From assembly GCF_001619985.1 (NCBI RefSeq), contig NW_017264193.1, positions 2,981,726-3,045,725 on the forward strand: a stretch of 64,000 nt of DNA. The letters run 5' to 3'. Position 1 is the first letter of the stretch, and each line of letters begins with the position of its first letter. The translations under genes were made by a program, and so were the position numbers. The DNA is from Xylona heveae TC161 (taxonomy: Eukaryota; Ascomycota; Xylonomycetes; Xylonales; Xylonaceae). Of the stretch, positions 42,201-54,192 are shown in pieces. Below the pieces are notes generated by a model that was given only the letters and a program-made list of their open reading frames with translations, was not told the origin of the DNA and did not search any database.

Positions 42201-44472
42201 CCTACAATGGCAATACGTCTACTCCCTACAGTAGAAGTTAATCCCTCCAGAGGATCGTCTGCTGTTTGATCGACAACGGGCCCATAATAGAGGGGTCTAC
42301 TTTTGCCCGGCCCACTGCGGCGAAGATTGCCTTCCTCCAAGCCTTCAATGGGGTAGTTAATTGAAAGAGATGTGTTTTATTGGACTAGCAGCTGACGCAT
42401 CCATGGCTTTGCTGTGCAAGTCTTGTCCAAATGCACCGGTCTGGCTTTGAATAAACGCACGCAAAGCCAATCAGGCTTTCCCAATGAAGAGCAAAATGAG
42501 GAGGTGAAATTCGGTCAGCAAACAGTTCCAATGACTAAGGGGATGGGACATTTGCAACTGCACTCAAAGCTTCCTTGGCGCTAAAGGAAAATGTTTACAT
42601 ACTCTATTTGGCGAAGTCAGAGGCGCGCCGTGGCTCCGGGCAGGCTCCAAGTTTGGGACGCTCAAGACATTAACCATTTGTAAACGGAGGTTTCAGGGAT
42701 GATTCAGCACGCACCAACTCAATGGCTTTACTGAGCCTAAATGTTGATCGGCAAGTTCTGCAACGAAGACCCTCGTAGGGTTTCCTGGTCGGTGGGACTT
42801 GTATTCTCGGCGAGGTTTTTGCTTGAGCCGACGGTCCAATGCTGGATGCCCCTCCATCCACAATCAAATTTACGTGTTTGCGTGCCGGCCGGCCTTACGC
42901 CGCCAAAGCCACAGGGTGTAGATGACGGGGGGCTTGACAGTAAACCCTTTTTTCTCTCACCATCCGTCTCGAGTATAACTGTAACCTTTGGGCCACACAA
43001 CCAAAATAAAGCCCGGGCCCAAGCATCTGGCACCCTCGATTTCTGGCTTTGATCCCAAGACACTCGCCACAGTTCCGTGTAAGGTGAACCCTTTTCCACG
43101 GTTCGTGTGGTACAGTCATTTTGTGGATGAGCGCGCCCGTGCCGATCCCCACGCAAGCCCACACACGGACGGAACCCTATCCTCTTTCCGAGATTAATCT
43201 ACTTATTCTTAGGAAGGGTCAGAAAAATTTCGATCAAAAAAAGTCTCCCTTCCCTTCACGTTTCGTCATCCGTGGTGCGTTCCTGAAGATCACACCCTCG
43301 ACCCCAGCCGGTGGAGAAATTCTCGGCCTGTCAGCTGGTCTTTGCTGCTTTTGGAAACCCGGATTCTAGCCTTCTTAACCTTCGAGGACGCTCTCTGGTC
43401 CTTTTTCCTCACCTGTGAATCCAATCGGGTGTGGCTGTGGTTCTTATTCCTCTATACGTTTCAAGCCATCCCTCAGTAGTCTTTCCTTATATAGCTCCTC
43501 ACGCAGCACAAGCCAATCACCGAATGAGGATCTTCAATTGCACGGCTCTCTCTCCGAGCAGTGGGTGCATTGGAAACGGTCAGACTCAGTAACTTTGATT
43601 TCCTGGGACCCTCAACGCACCAGATTGCTTCGGCGCCTCTTCTACCAATCTAGCCGAGAGCCGCTGTGGCTCTCACATCCGACGCCTACCGCTCTCCGTC
43701 CGCACGTTTGTTGTCCAGCTTGGGCACTTGACAGTGGTCTGCTCCCCTCACTATTACTACTCCTCTCCTTGCCTCTTTTTCATTTTCTCTTGGGGTCCAC
43801 AGGGGCAATCCCCACAAGGTTGAAAGCTTTCTTGGAGCTAGTGTCTGTGCCATAGCCCGCCATATCCCGTCAGTGTTTGCTTCCTTGACTTCGTAACCAG
43901 CAAATTGGGACCTTTTGGTTTCTTGTTCCCGACCTAACGGTTGTCTTTGAAACTCGTTGCTTCGCGTATCTTCTTATTTTTCTCTTTGGGAACTTTTACG
44001 AACCGGCGTGTTCCTTGCTCCCGTCCCTTTCGGTTCTGTTCGCCTTGCGAGCTATCCACACGTCGTTTAAGCATAGTGCAAAGCAACCGTCTAGTGGAAG
44101 ACCCGCAGCGTTTCATTATAAGCTCGGCTTGAGCCCGAAACTGGGGGGGTGCTGCTGGGAGAAACACTTGTGGCTGAGGGTAGAGCCAACACCCGCCATT
44201 TATTTCATTCTTATCATTGAACAAGTTCGTCCCTCTTTGCTCCGTTGGAGCCCTTCCCTTTTCTCTATAGTCGGAAGCACTGTCTGATGTGGCTCTCTTC
44301 AGAGGGTAACAAAGATTCATCCCGAGTGAATCCAGGCTTCCCTGTCACCTGCCGCAGTCTGAGGGGGTTCCTCTGGCCATTCGATCTCAGCGGCAATTGT
44401 ACGACACCCGGGCAACCATCCCATTAGCATCCTCTGTTTCTCACTTCCACGCTATAGCCTGGTGTTCTCGAG
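39278..44472. other. 5.2 kb gene-poor interval and long leader of the YTH gene
   Basis: No frame with a recognisable domain or coherent exon chain was found on either strand. The left half (39300-42400) is mixed composition with short palindromic GGTACC-rich bits (40018-40030, 40135-40150). From about 42900 to 44470 the + strand becomes rich in CCT/TTC tracts, like a fungal promoter and 5' leader. Longer frames there (for example 43415-43855) have no ATG start or family features. A lineage-specific gene or a non-coding RNA could be missed. Confidence 0.5.
44287..44427 (+). CDS. Candidate upstream ORF (46 aa) in the YTH gene leader
   Basis: ATG-initiated 46-codon frame beginning MWLSSEGNKD and ending TAG, 45 nt before the main ATG at 44473. 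If the mRNA leader includes it, it would lower main-frame translation. No family resemblance. Its presence in the mRNA is not shown by sequence. Confidence 0.35.
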   Translation: MWLSSEGNKDSSRVNPGFPVTCRSLRGFLWPFDLSGNCTTPGQPSH

Positions 44473-46502
44473 ATGGCTTCTCGCGGGCCACCGTTCGACC
44501 AAGCGCGTGCTATGCCGCTCAACATGGGAGCCATGAGCGGTGCTTTACCGGACGTTCAATCTACCATTCCCAATGCTACAATGGGTCAATCATATCAGCA
44601 GCATCCGGGCTATCCAACTGCCCCTGCCACAACTGGCACCATGTATCAACCATCACAAAACTTTCCGCAGTACGCTCAAGGTGCAGGAAACATGTCGGCA
44701 GGCGCACCGTATAGCCCATCGCGTTTGGCACAACATCAATCACTTCACCAAGGCCCTTACGTTCATGGACACCCTACGGCAGTTCCTCTCCATGGGTATG
44801 TCCCCAATACAATATCGTCTCCGCCGAATCGAATGGGAGTCCCAGGTGCTCCTCAGCCATACGGTCATAGCGGTTGGGTTTCGCAACCAATGCCTCCACA
44901 GTTCTACGTTTATCCTCCTCCATATGGTTCCCATGGCCAAGCGCCTCAGAACTACGCCGATGCCTCATATACGTTTCCCTCGGTTCAGCCGCGCCGTCTT
45001 AGCCTTCCAGTGGGGCAGCCGCTTCATCGACCGAGCCTGATCCATTCGGGCGCTCCAGGACCTCCTGTAGCGAGCCTATCCTCAACGAGTGGAAACTTGC
45101 CTTTGGTGCATTCATCCACTGGGGGAAGTCTTTTACGACCAGGTAGTGTACCAGGTGAGTCTGGTTCCCTCGCATGTCTGAGTTTGAATGTCTCACTTAC
45201 ACGCACAATTTTATCAGCTGCAATTAGCAGGCAGAGTTCCGAAGGAAGCAGCGCCACGCCCTCGATGCCGCGTGGGCCTCCAAGGAAACCAAAGCAGTCC
45301 GGACATGCTTTGTGGGTTGGGAACCTACCGCCTGGTACAATAGTGACCGACCTCAAAGATCACTTCGCCCGAGAAGCCACTCAAGATATCGAGAGCGTCT
45401 TTTTGATTTCAAAAAGCAACTGCGCATTTGTCAACTATAAAACTGAAGCCACTTGTGCGGCGGCTATGGCTAGGTTCCATGATTCTAGGTTTCAAGGAGT
45501 TCGACTTGTTTGTCGTCTACGGCGCAGTACAAATAACTCACCCGCTCGGGACCATCCCGAATCTTCTCCCAATCCAATCTCTTCAACAGATCAACTGCCC
45601 ACTCTGGAAGACGAGCCTACCTCTGCCACGGACGATCAAGTAGAACCGGAAGAACCCCATCGGGTTGAACCAATTGAGTCATCTGCAACCACTACCACTG
45701 AGTCCAAATTGAACGCTCCTCGAGTCGCTGAAAAGTTTTTCGTCGTCAAGAGTCTCACGGTGCAGGATTTGGAGCTTAGTGTACGCAATGGGATCTGGAC
45801 GACACAAGCACACAATGAAGATGCTTTGAATAAGGCTTATGAGGTAAGTTGGATTCTTTGGGCTGGGTATCATCCATTGCATTCAGAAATCACTGACGCC
45901 TATACTAGTCTGCTGAAAATGTCTATCTCATCTTTTCCGCAAACAAGTCTGGCGAATACTTTGGGTACGCTCGAATGGCCTCACCGATATCCGAAGATGC
46001 ATCAGCTGCGCTTGAGTGGGTGCCAAAGGTGGAAGCCCCGATCGAGGAACAAGATTTACCTAAAGCGATTCCGACTCCGGCAACAGAATACGCTCCCAAG
46101 GGTCGCGTTATTGATGACTCTGCGCGTGGCACAATATTTTGGGAGGCAGACAACGATGAAGATGATATTGCTGAGGTTGAGGAGAAGGAGGAGCCGCCAA
46201 GGGACACGGGTTTACAAGATGAGACATCTTATGCCGATCAAGCGTGGGGTCGACCGTTTAGAATCGAGTGGGTATCGACCACTCGTCTTCCGTTTTATAG
46301 GACTCGAGGTCTTCGCAATCTTTGGAATGCAAATAGGGAGGTCAAAATTGCACGAGATGGCACAGAGCTGGAAACAAACGTGGGTAGGCGATTGGTGCAG
46401 ATGTTTCACCGCTACGTTTCAGCTCCTCAGTTGCCAAACTATCCTGTAGGACCGACCGTCCATTTGCCTCCTGGATATCCTCACTTGCCGCATTATTCAT
46501 GA
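44473..46502 (+). CDS. RRM + YTH domain RNA-binding protein (probable m6A reader)
   Basis: 633 residues; exons 44473-45154, 45218-45843, 45909-46502. The N-terminal 225 residues are low-complexity (Pro, Gln, Gly, Tyr, Ser), prion-like. An RRM follows at about 257-335, with RNP2 LWVGNL (259-264) and RNP1-like CAFVNYKT. After a Ser/Thr/Glu linker comes a YTH domain from about residue 399 (EKFFVVKSLTVQDLELS). It carries the first cage Trp in GIWTTQ (about 421) and a second in LEWVPKV (about 473), and closes with FRIEWVSTTRLPF and NLWNANREVKIARDGTELE. About 75 mostly acidic residues are inserted between the second Trp and the WGRPFRIEWV strand. YTH domains bind N6-methyladenosine; the family is certain, binding is inferred. 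The RRM+YTH order is known from other filamentous fungi. Confidence 0.92.
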
Positions 46503-49500
46503 AAAGAGCTCGGTCTTAGCATCGCGTGGAAGAGACTGAATCAAGACGCTTGTGGTTGGAAATCTGTCATAGTCTCCGCTTCTTTACCTCTGATGAATGA
46601 TTTTTTTTCTACATTCCTTATCACATCTACAGGACTTTCCTGCACTTTGATAATCTACATGCATTTTTCTACACGGTTGCCGAAGGCCCGAAACTTGTCA
46701 TGAGGAATGATATTTTTAATTTCGCGTTGCATTCTACAGCCTTCCAGCGGGTGTTTGAAATTCATGCATCACACAACACGGATACGGCTAATTTTCAATC
46801 ATCTCTTGCATTCGGCTTCATTCCTTGATTCATGCTACGACCTTTTGCGGGGAACGAGACGCCTTCACACCTACAACACAATCCGGGCTTGTTGCCCCTA
46901 AGGGGGCATCATGCCCATACCTCTACGCTTCCTGTGTTCCGGTCACGCTCGATCTCTAAACAACTTGCACCTCTCATAATCTGGTTCTATGGCGGCACAC
47001 GATTTGTTAATTTGGTAAGCACATGGTTGCTTCAACCTTCAATTTGGGTGTAACAGGGTAAAAGAGACCCCGGATCACCTAGACCGCCCAGAGTCTTCAT
47101 TGGAAAATTTTCATCGGAAGAGGGCTAAGGCAATCTTCGCGGGCATACCCTCGCTTCTGAACTGCAATTTTCTTCTAGCCCTAGTGGAAATATTTTCAAA
47201 CGTTCAGGGATCATGCTGTTTGTGTTTAACCAGCGGTTGGACGTTTCCTTGAATTTACCGAAAAATTGACCGTTGACATTCGAGGATTTTTACTGCTTTG
47301 AGGGTTGAAACAGTTCTTCGGCTCTCGGCCATCCAATGCGAGACATTTAAGAGTCCTACGAGCTTCTGTGTTTTCACCAGTCTCCGAATCGTGTTTAATT
47401 GCTTGTTGGGTGTCCAACACGTTTTTGATTTCCTGATGAGCTTTTTTCAAATCATTGCGGCATTGCATTGCAGGATTTATCACTTTATCATATTTTCCCC
47501 CCTACTTTCCCCCAAATGGATTTCACTTCATTTCTTTTGTTCCTTTTCCCCTCCAAAACCTTTGATATTATTTAGGCTCACCTTTTCCCACCTGTTTCAA
47601 TTAGTGTGACGCCCTGAGCACCACTACGCTTGTCACTCGTTTGGTCTCTCAAGTGAGATTTATAAGCCACTTTGCATTTCAAGGTCGCTCCCCGAGGACG
47701 CCTCGAAACGCCTTTTTCCAAACCCCCTTTCCCTTTCTGCAATGACTTAATATTTCCACTTTTCCACATTTCTGTTTTGCTACTCTATCAATTTCTTTAC
47801 CTGTCGATGTGATGTCATTGTTTCTTGTCTACTGACTTTCGCGCTAACCCTAACATCATCTAGCGCAAGCATTTCCCTTTTTGGGCTAGTCTGCACCCCA
47901 ACCTTGGCATCATCAACGTGCAGTGGGTGTAGAGACCAAAGGGACCGCATATCTCTGGCTACGTCATCAGCGTGGAATTGCAAAGAAGTTGTTTACCTTT
48001 CAGTCTTCTACTGGCTCATCCCGGACGCCTGTCATCTTTTCAAAGTTCCACCGTCACGGTGAGGTTATCGATCTCACCTTTCGTAGGGTATGACGTCGCG
48101 ACCCATTGCCTTAATTGGCATTGAGGAATTAAACCCAATCTCTATGGCTTTTGGCATATCACTCCACTTTGATGTCTTTATTACCCAGCCACACTTGACT
48201 ATGGTAACTGTAAATATACTCATTTACAGTTGTCAAACGATCATATATCTAGCAACTTCTAGCATGGCGTACGTGGCGCCCTTGTGTGGAGAATTTGCGA
48301 TTCATGAATGTGGCACAGAATCTAAACTTCATAAGCCACGTTGCTGAAAAACTACCCATTGCGACATTCGCACCATGTTCATCCATTACGAGTACGGAGT
48401 ATCTCCCGAGTCAATCTCGAAAGGCCTGATCTCGATCTTGAAGCGCAATTTTTTGCGGGTCAACCTTACAGCTGATTTCCCGACTCTCGGCCCGATCATT
48501 ATATTGATCAACGCTTTGGTCAAGCTGATCTGTTCTACGAGTCGTAATCTATTCGGTACATGGCAGAGGGGCCTTTGCCAATTTCACCGCAATTCTTTTT
48601 TTAAAATATTGTATAACAAGGATTCTTGCATACTCTAACGAATGGCATACTTATGCCCGCCAACCTAGGCCCCGTTGCTGACCTTACAGATATAGTTTCA
48701 GTACTAATTTTGCTAACGCTGCAGGTCACCTGTTGGACTGGTTACGGGGACCACTGTTTAGATTATTTTGATCGGCCTCACTACAGCAAAACCGCTCGTA
48801 CATTGGAATTGTCGATGCTCATTTGAGAAAAATGAAAAAGATTTCTTTTTATGCATTTCGCCACTTATACCTCGCGAACAATGGATTATTCACCCAAGCA
48901 TGACACACATGAAGCATGTACGCCTCATGCACGACTTGCGACCAGTGACATTACCAGCAGCAAATGCATAACATTGCACGCAGCCTGGGATTTGTGATTT
49001 TATAGCCTACAAGATGACAAGCCTCGAGTTTCAGCAGACACCAAAGAGTCTTAGATCTGCCAATGACCAAAAGACTCTTACTGAAGCTTATATGATCATC
49101 GGGCCATCAATCACATGCAATTGCAGCTATGGTACCTTCGTACAGCGATCACCCGGAGATTCGGAAATCCTGCAGTCTTGGCGTGCCCATTACGACTACG
49201 TTGGCTTTCTTTTGGGATATATGTCCGAAAATTCAATATCAAGGGGATTAATAGCCGTATAATTCATCTACTTAAGAGACGTTTCTTTTTTTGTTTTCTT
49301 TTTCTTTTAAAAAAAACCCACGTGATGTTTGGAGATTGTAAAGCCCATTGTGAGCTTGTATAGGATCTTTACGATTCCACGATTCCATGAACTTGTAAGA
49401 TAGCACAGTTGGTAGAGAAATGGTCTACTACTAATTTTCCCGATTTGCATATTCAATTTTCTTTAAAATGCTTTCTTGAATAGTACGAGTCTTATATTAA

Positions 49501-51210
49501 CTTTTTTTCCACTGTCCATATGATCATACCTGGTGAGATTTTAGGTTTTGGGTTTGCACTTTTTGAAACTTTATTCCACGCAGACTTGTTAGTCTTTGAA
49601 TGACTTTGAGAATGATTTTTTACTTTAAAAGTCCGCATATGTGACTATGACCCGTCATCCAATGCATCTAAAATTCTAAATAGCTATACTGTTACCCGTC
49701 ATGCACCACATTGATTGTTTTTTTTTGTTCTTTTTTCTCATCTTAGAAAACCTTTGTGTATATGAGTCATGACCATTCCCATGACCCAAAAGTTGAGAAT
49801 AACTCTTCCGGTTTACCGTCTTACGGTCCCACGGTCCTACGGTACAACCATGCCTCTCAAGGGCAATGCCGCAAATGGCATCTAACTTCTGGGTTCCCCT
49901 AATCCTGCCGCTCAGGTCTCAAAAAAGAGTCAAGAGTTAAGAGTCAAGGGTTCCGATCAAGCGTATAATCGAAGAAAAGCCTATAGCTACAAAGTACATA
50001 CTCACTTAATCACAAGTTCACAACTCACATAGTTCATAAACCACGGGTCCACCTATGTATGGGCCGTGGCAATGAGAAGGGGTCACGGGGAGAAAAAAAG
50101 AGAGAAATGTAAACAATACAAATCTACAATGCTGCAGAGTCCAGACTAGAATACAACGAATTCTAGGAATCTAGGGGCTTAGTAAGATTGTAAGTATAGA
50201 TGTATCATTTAAGAGTCCTAGCTACCTAACTAGCTAGAATAAAAAAGAGTTCTCTATACTCTACAGTCTCTACTTTTATGAGTTATTGAAATGGGTCAAA
50301 GTTCAAACTGTCGGTTTACGGTTAGTCTCGATTCTCGAAGGTTTCCAGGCTTCCAGGCTTCCAGCGTATGACGGTATGACCGTATAATATATCTCCATAT
50401 GACAAGGTGTCAAGGAATGAAAGAAAAGGAAGGGTAGGAGAGCGAGCAGAGAAAGGAAATTTAAAAAGGACAGATAAAATGGGGACAAAATGAAAAGGAA
50501 AAGGAAAGGAAAAGGGAAATTAAACAGCTAATAATGAGGGGGAAAAAAAAAAAGAAAGAAAGAACAAAAAAAAGAACAAAAGGAAGGTCCGAAGAGGCGG
50601 TGAAGAATTGACCGTTTGACTGGACTCTCTCGAGGGAGGAGGGAAGATGGGCGTGGCTGAGTGGCTGCGTGCAAGTGCCTTAAGACTAAAGAAAATCTAG
50701 TCGTCTAATGTGTTCTGAGTGTCTGACTTCTAGACGTTAGTTACCTAGATTAGATTTAATCAGCGTATTCTTGAATAGGCTTTCTTGGATTTCGGCAAAT
50801 TAAAACTTAAAACTTAATTTTTTTTTTTCTTTTTTTTTAAAATTGTGAGATTGGACTTGAGATGAGGGGACCGGTGGAAGTGAACAAAGCCACCAGATCC
50901 GGCCAAATGAAGGGTGCCCACGTCTGTCAAACGTGCGGAATCATAGGTGTTTACCGTTCAAGGGATTGGTGTTGGGAACAACATTTAGTAAATCACAAGT
51001 GCCACAAGGATGTGGAAATAACAATCGTAGAATAATGATAACAATCATGGCAGAAAGTTTCCTTCTATGATTATCCATTATTATAGCCTGAAAAGTAATC
51101 CACTTCTTATCCTACTATCCTACAATCCTATCGTGAATGCCGAGTGTATCAAATTCTCCCTTGAGACAACAAAACGTAAAAGTATACGGAAAGCATATGA
51201 GACATCCCGT
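46503..51210. other. 4.7 kb AT-rich gene-free interval between convergent genes
   Basis: Lies between the 3' ends of the YTH gene (+) and the RhoGAP gene (-). Strongly AT-rich from about 48500 on, with long T/A and purine runs (49278-49320, 50530-50580, 50817-50840) and many short direct repeats (AGAGTCAA-type at 49920-49960, TACGGT-type at 49815-49850, TTCCAGGC at 50343). No intact ORF with a domain, no terminal inverted repeats noticed. It could be a decayed repeat or simply relaxed non-coding DNA. Confidence 0.55.
50343..50364. repeat. Tandem repeat, TTCCAGGC x 2.75
   Basis: Two perfect 8-mers and most of a third, followed at once by a short inverted repeat (ACGGTATGACCGT at 50371-50383). 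Confidence 0.85.
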
Positions 51211-54192
51211 TTAGTCATCCATCGGAGCATCCTTCAGTTCGACACCAACTGGTCGGTCGGATGCCTCTGTTGCAACGGTACTGCTTGCAGTAGGACCGTT
51301 GGTGGTGGTTGTGGTTGCGCTGCCTATGGAGCCAACGCTATCGCGCTTGCCAAGGGAGCCGGTAAGGCTCTGTCGCTGCAAGCTGTTGGTCTTGCGGGAG
51401 AACCGGGCAGAGCTAGGCAAGCCCGTGGATCTGCCGAGCGAGTCTCTCTTCTCCAGAGTGGAGGCACTCGTTGTGCTCGTGGGTGAGGACAAAACGTCAG
51501 GGTTCTCAGCAGTGCCGTTGAGAGCAGCGGCTGCGCCATCTGTACCATTCCATGACGGAGGAGGGGAAGTTTCGCTCGATCTCATCGTGGAGAGGGAGGA
51601 ACGTTCGCCGACTGGCGAGCCCTCGTTGCTTCCTGGGATTCCGAGGCTAGAACGCGTAGTTCTCACACGCTCCAAGGTAGGTGGGCTCGCGGGATTGATC
51701 GGGAATCTTCCTTCGACCCCGCCACTGGATCGGTCCCGTCGATGTCGCATGGATTGAATCCCAGCTGCAGGGCTGCTTCCCCGGCTTCGTGAGGCAATTG
51801 CGCGGTTCCGAGCCTCCATGTTCACACGGCGGTTGCTCTCATCCGTGCTCACAGCACGAGCGCGGGTTGGCCCGGTCTTCAAGGTGCTAGCGCGCTTGAG
51901 CTCTCCAAATATCGCATCTTTGTGGGCAAATAGGTCCCGAATAAGCCGGTAGCTGTGTCGTTCATTCATGGTCAGACTGCTGGAAACGCGCGGTCTTAGA
52001 ACGCATGGAGCCAGACTCTGTGCCAGCGCAGAGATGACTGCCTCATCAGCAGACGTAAGTTCAATTAAGCGTGTAAAGTGAGTCATGATCGCATCAAGCG
52101 TCGCAATATTTGCCAAACGTAGCTGGCCCAAGGTATTCTGAATCACCGAAATACGAGTTGATTCCGAGGTTTCGCTAGCGGTGGTGGAATAGATCGTCTT
52201 GACGATCTCATAAACGTGTGAAGAAACAAGAGAATCTGATGGATTAGTGGACTGATAAAAAGTGACGGGAGGAATGACGGCTTACCAGGAAGTTCTAGCA
52301 GATATAATTTCAAGACGCTCGCAATAACGGGTATCTCGTATTGTTCAAGCACGTCACGCGGAATGGCTTTGCCAGTGTTTAGGACATTACGAAGGTGATG
52401 CGTCGCCGCCAGCGGCACGTCAACAAGCCAGATGCCTCTGCGCGCTTCATCGCCTTCAAGGTCGGGATAGTCTAACTCGGGTCATTAACATCAGGCCTTG
52501 GCTCCGATCGGTTGTTGATGGCCACTTACGCTCGTCTAAGTAAGTCAAAATTGTTGTAACAATAATTGGCACGCGCTTTCGATCCGCTCTCGCACGTGCT
52601 TCGAGGTCCACACCAAACGTTTGTTCTAAATCATGTCAACTTCGAAGCTTATCATGAGGAGGATTTTGTAGACAAAAAAGATCAAAGACTAACCATCGAC
52701 TGAGTTGTAGTAATTCTCGTATACCTGCACTTTGGGAATAAAGGGACCAGTCCGGTAATTCTCCAAGAGATATCTCAAGTCTGCGAGTGGCTGAACCGTC
52801 TCTTGGTAAAGCATCATGTTATCGACCGTGCTTTGCAGACTTGGAATAACATTGCTGATGGCACCCGAGAAATCGAGAACCACAGCCTTGATTGCCTTGA
52901 GACGATCAAGTTCGCAGCGCTCCATAAACTTGAGATGGTCCATCATCGCTTCCTCGAGATTGCAACGCAAAGCGTCCAACTTTCGGACAGCGATCTTGTA
53001 ACGGTCGTCCGCTTCTCGAGCCTCCCGGCGGAGCTTATCGCCTGGCGTCTCATTCGGATGTGGGTTGTTGAGGGGATTCCAGCCAGCCAGATACTCTCCA
53101 ACGGTTCCGGCGACAGGCGAGTCTGGGTTCTCAAGCATAATGGAAGATACCCGGTCCAACATCCGCTTTCGGTCCGGCACACCAGTCATTTGGTAAACCT
53201 TGGGTCTCCATTGATAATGCATTCTCGAGCTGTTGGCGAAAGTGTTTCCAACGTTTCCCACTAACCGTAAGAAGCCGTTGGCGACAAGATCCTGACCGAT
53301 TCTCTCCGCGTAGCTGACAGAAGTGGCATTCAGATTCTTTTGGATGTACTCCACAATGTCCGCACCAGTGGATACGTTTTGGTAGGTTCCCAAAATCGGA
53401 ACTTTGACATCGCCTTGCTTGATTGATTCCAGCATGCTTGTCAAGATTTTCTTAACCTGTTCCGGTCCATAGGTCTCATCCCCAATATCAATCGGTTCTG
53501 GTTCCTCAGGATCATCTTCCTCCGGAAGCTTCACAGTCGGAATCTGATTTGGGGGATTGGCGTCGGATTGCGGGTCCTGAAACGCGAGCTTATTTTCTTC
53601 CTCCAAATCTTCCACTAGACGACATTTGTTGAAGTAATGACTTCGAAGTTTCCTAACCGTCTCAGACTGCTTGTCATGAGCCTTCACTCGCGCTTGCAAA
53701 TCATTTTGCGAGTTGGCAATTCGCGCTTCATGCGCATCGCACCACCGACCAAAGGGGATGACGACTAGCTCGCGAATATTCGATGCAATTTTCCTGTGGT
53801 TTTTGGAAGCTTCCTCCATTTCCCCTCGCACGCCCTCGTAGGCCTAAGGCAACAGGGTGATTAGCGCAACGGTTTTAACCTTAAAGAAACAGGAGTGAAT
53901 GCCCACTTTTCGAACACTTGCTCCATCATCCTTGGCGAAACCTCCAGTCAGTTTCTCAGTGGCTGGAACTATCTCGCCCATTTTCTGGCTGTAGGTATCC
54001 TCTGCTACTGCTCGCATTTTCGCAATGGTGAGGACTTGTTGATTCTCAACAATACCCTGCTGAAGCTTCTCGAAAAGTACACCGAGGCCTGGTTTATCAT
54101 TGGTGAGCATTCCCTGTCGCGGCAGCCTTGAATGAAGCCTTCTTACCTGCGGCGTAGTCGCCAGACCAAAACGAGTCCGCAAAACCCGGCAT
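51211..54192 (-). CDS. rgd2: F-BAR/DEP/RhoGAP protein, Rgd2-like
   Basis: 894-residue predicted Rho/Cdc42 GTPase-activating protein that binds membranes. Exons (5' to 3'): 54192-54147, 54088-53907, 53843-52694, 52625-52530, 52471-52286, 52235-51211. Begins MPGFADSFWSGDYAAG, the family's usual start. The F-BAR (FCH) domain, about 5-440, is interrupted by a DEP domain (about 215-300, YQNVSTGADIVEYIQKN), the known Rgd2 layout. RhoGAP-like domain at about 455-665 (TFGVDLEARAR, IPVIASVLKLYLLELP, SLAPCVLRP). The C-terminal 200 residues are Ser/Thr/Arg-rich with many possible phosphorylation sites. Oddity: the loop where RhoGAPs carry GIFR.SG reads RRGIWLVDV here, so the arginine finger is not at its usual place. 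It is divergent from the dipeptidase gene. Confidence 0.92.

Noticed and set aside
42737-43162. 141-codon frame on the - strand
   Set aside because: No recognisable domain, no conserved neighbours or splice pattern; fits chance in a GC-richer patch.
43415-43855. 146-codon + frame in the YTH leader region
   Set aside because: No ATG start (begins GTG), low-complexity Ser/Leu, no splice context; likely leader sequence.
47840-47856. CTAACCCTAACATC, telomere-like string
   Set aside because: Only about two hexamer units; expected by chance and not part of an array.
51299-51757. 152-codon + frame
   Set aside because: Antisense to the Ser/Thr-rich C-terminus of the Rgd2-like gene; low complexity.
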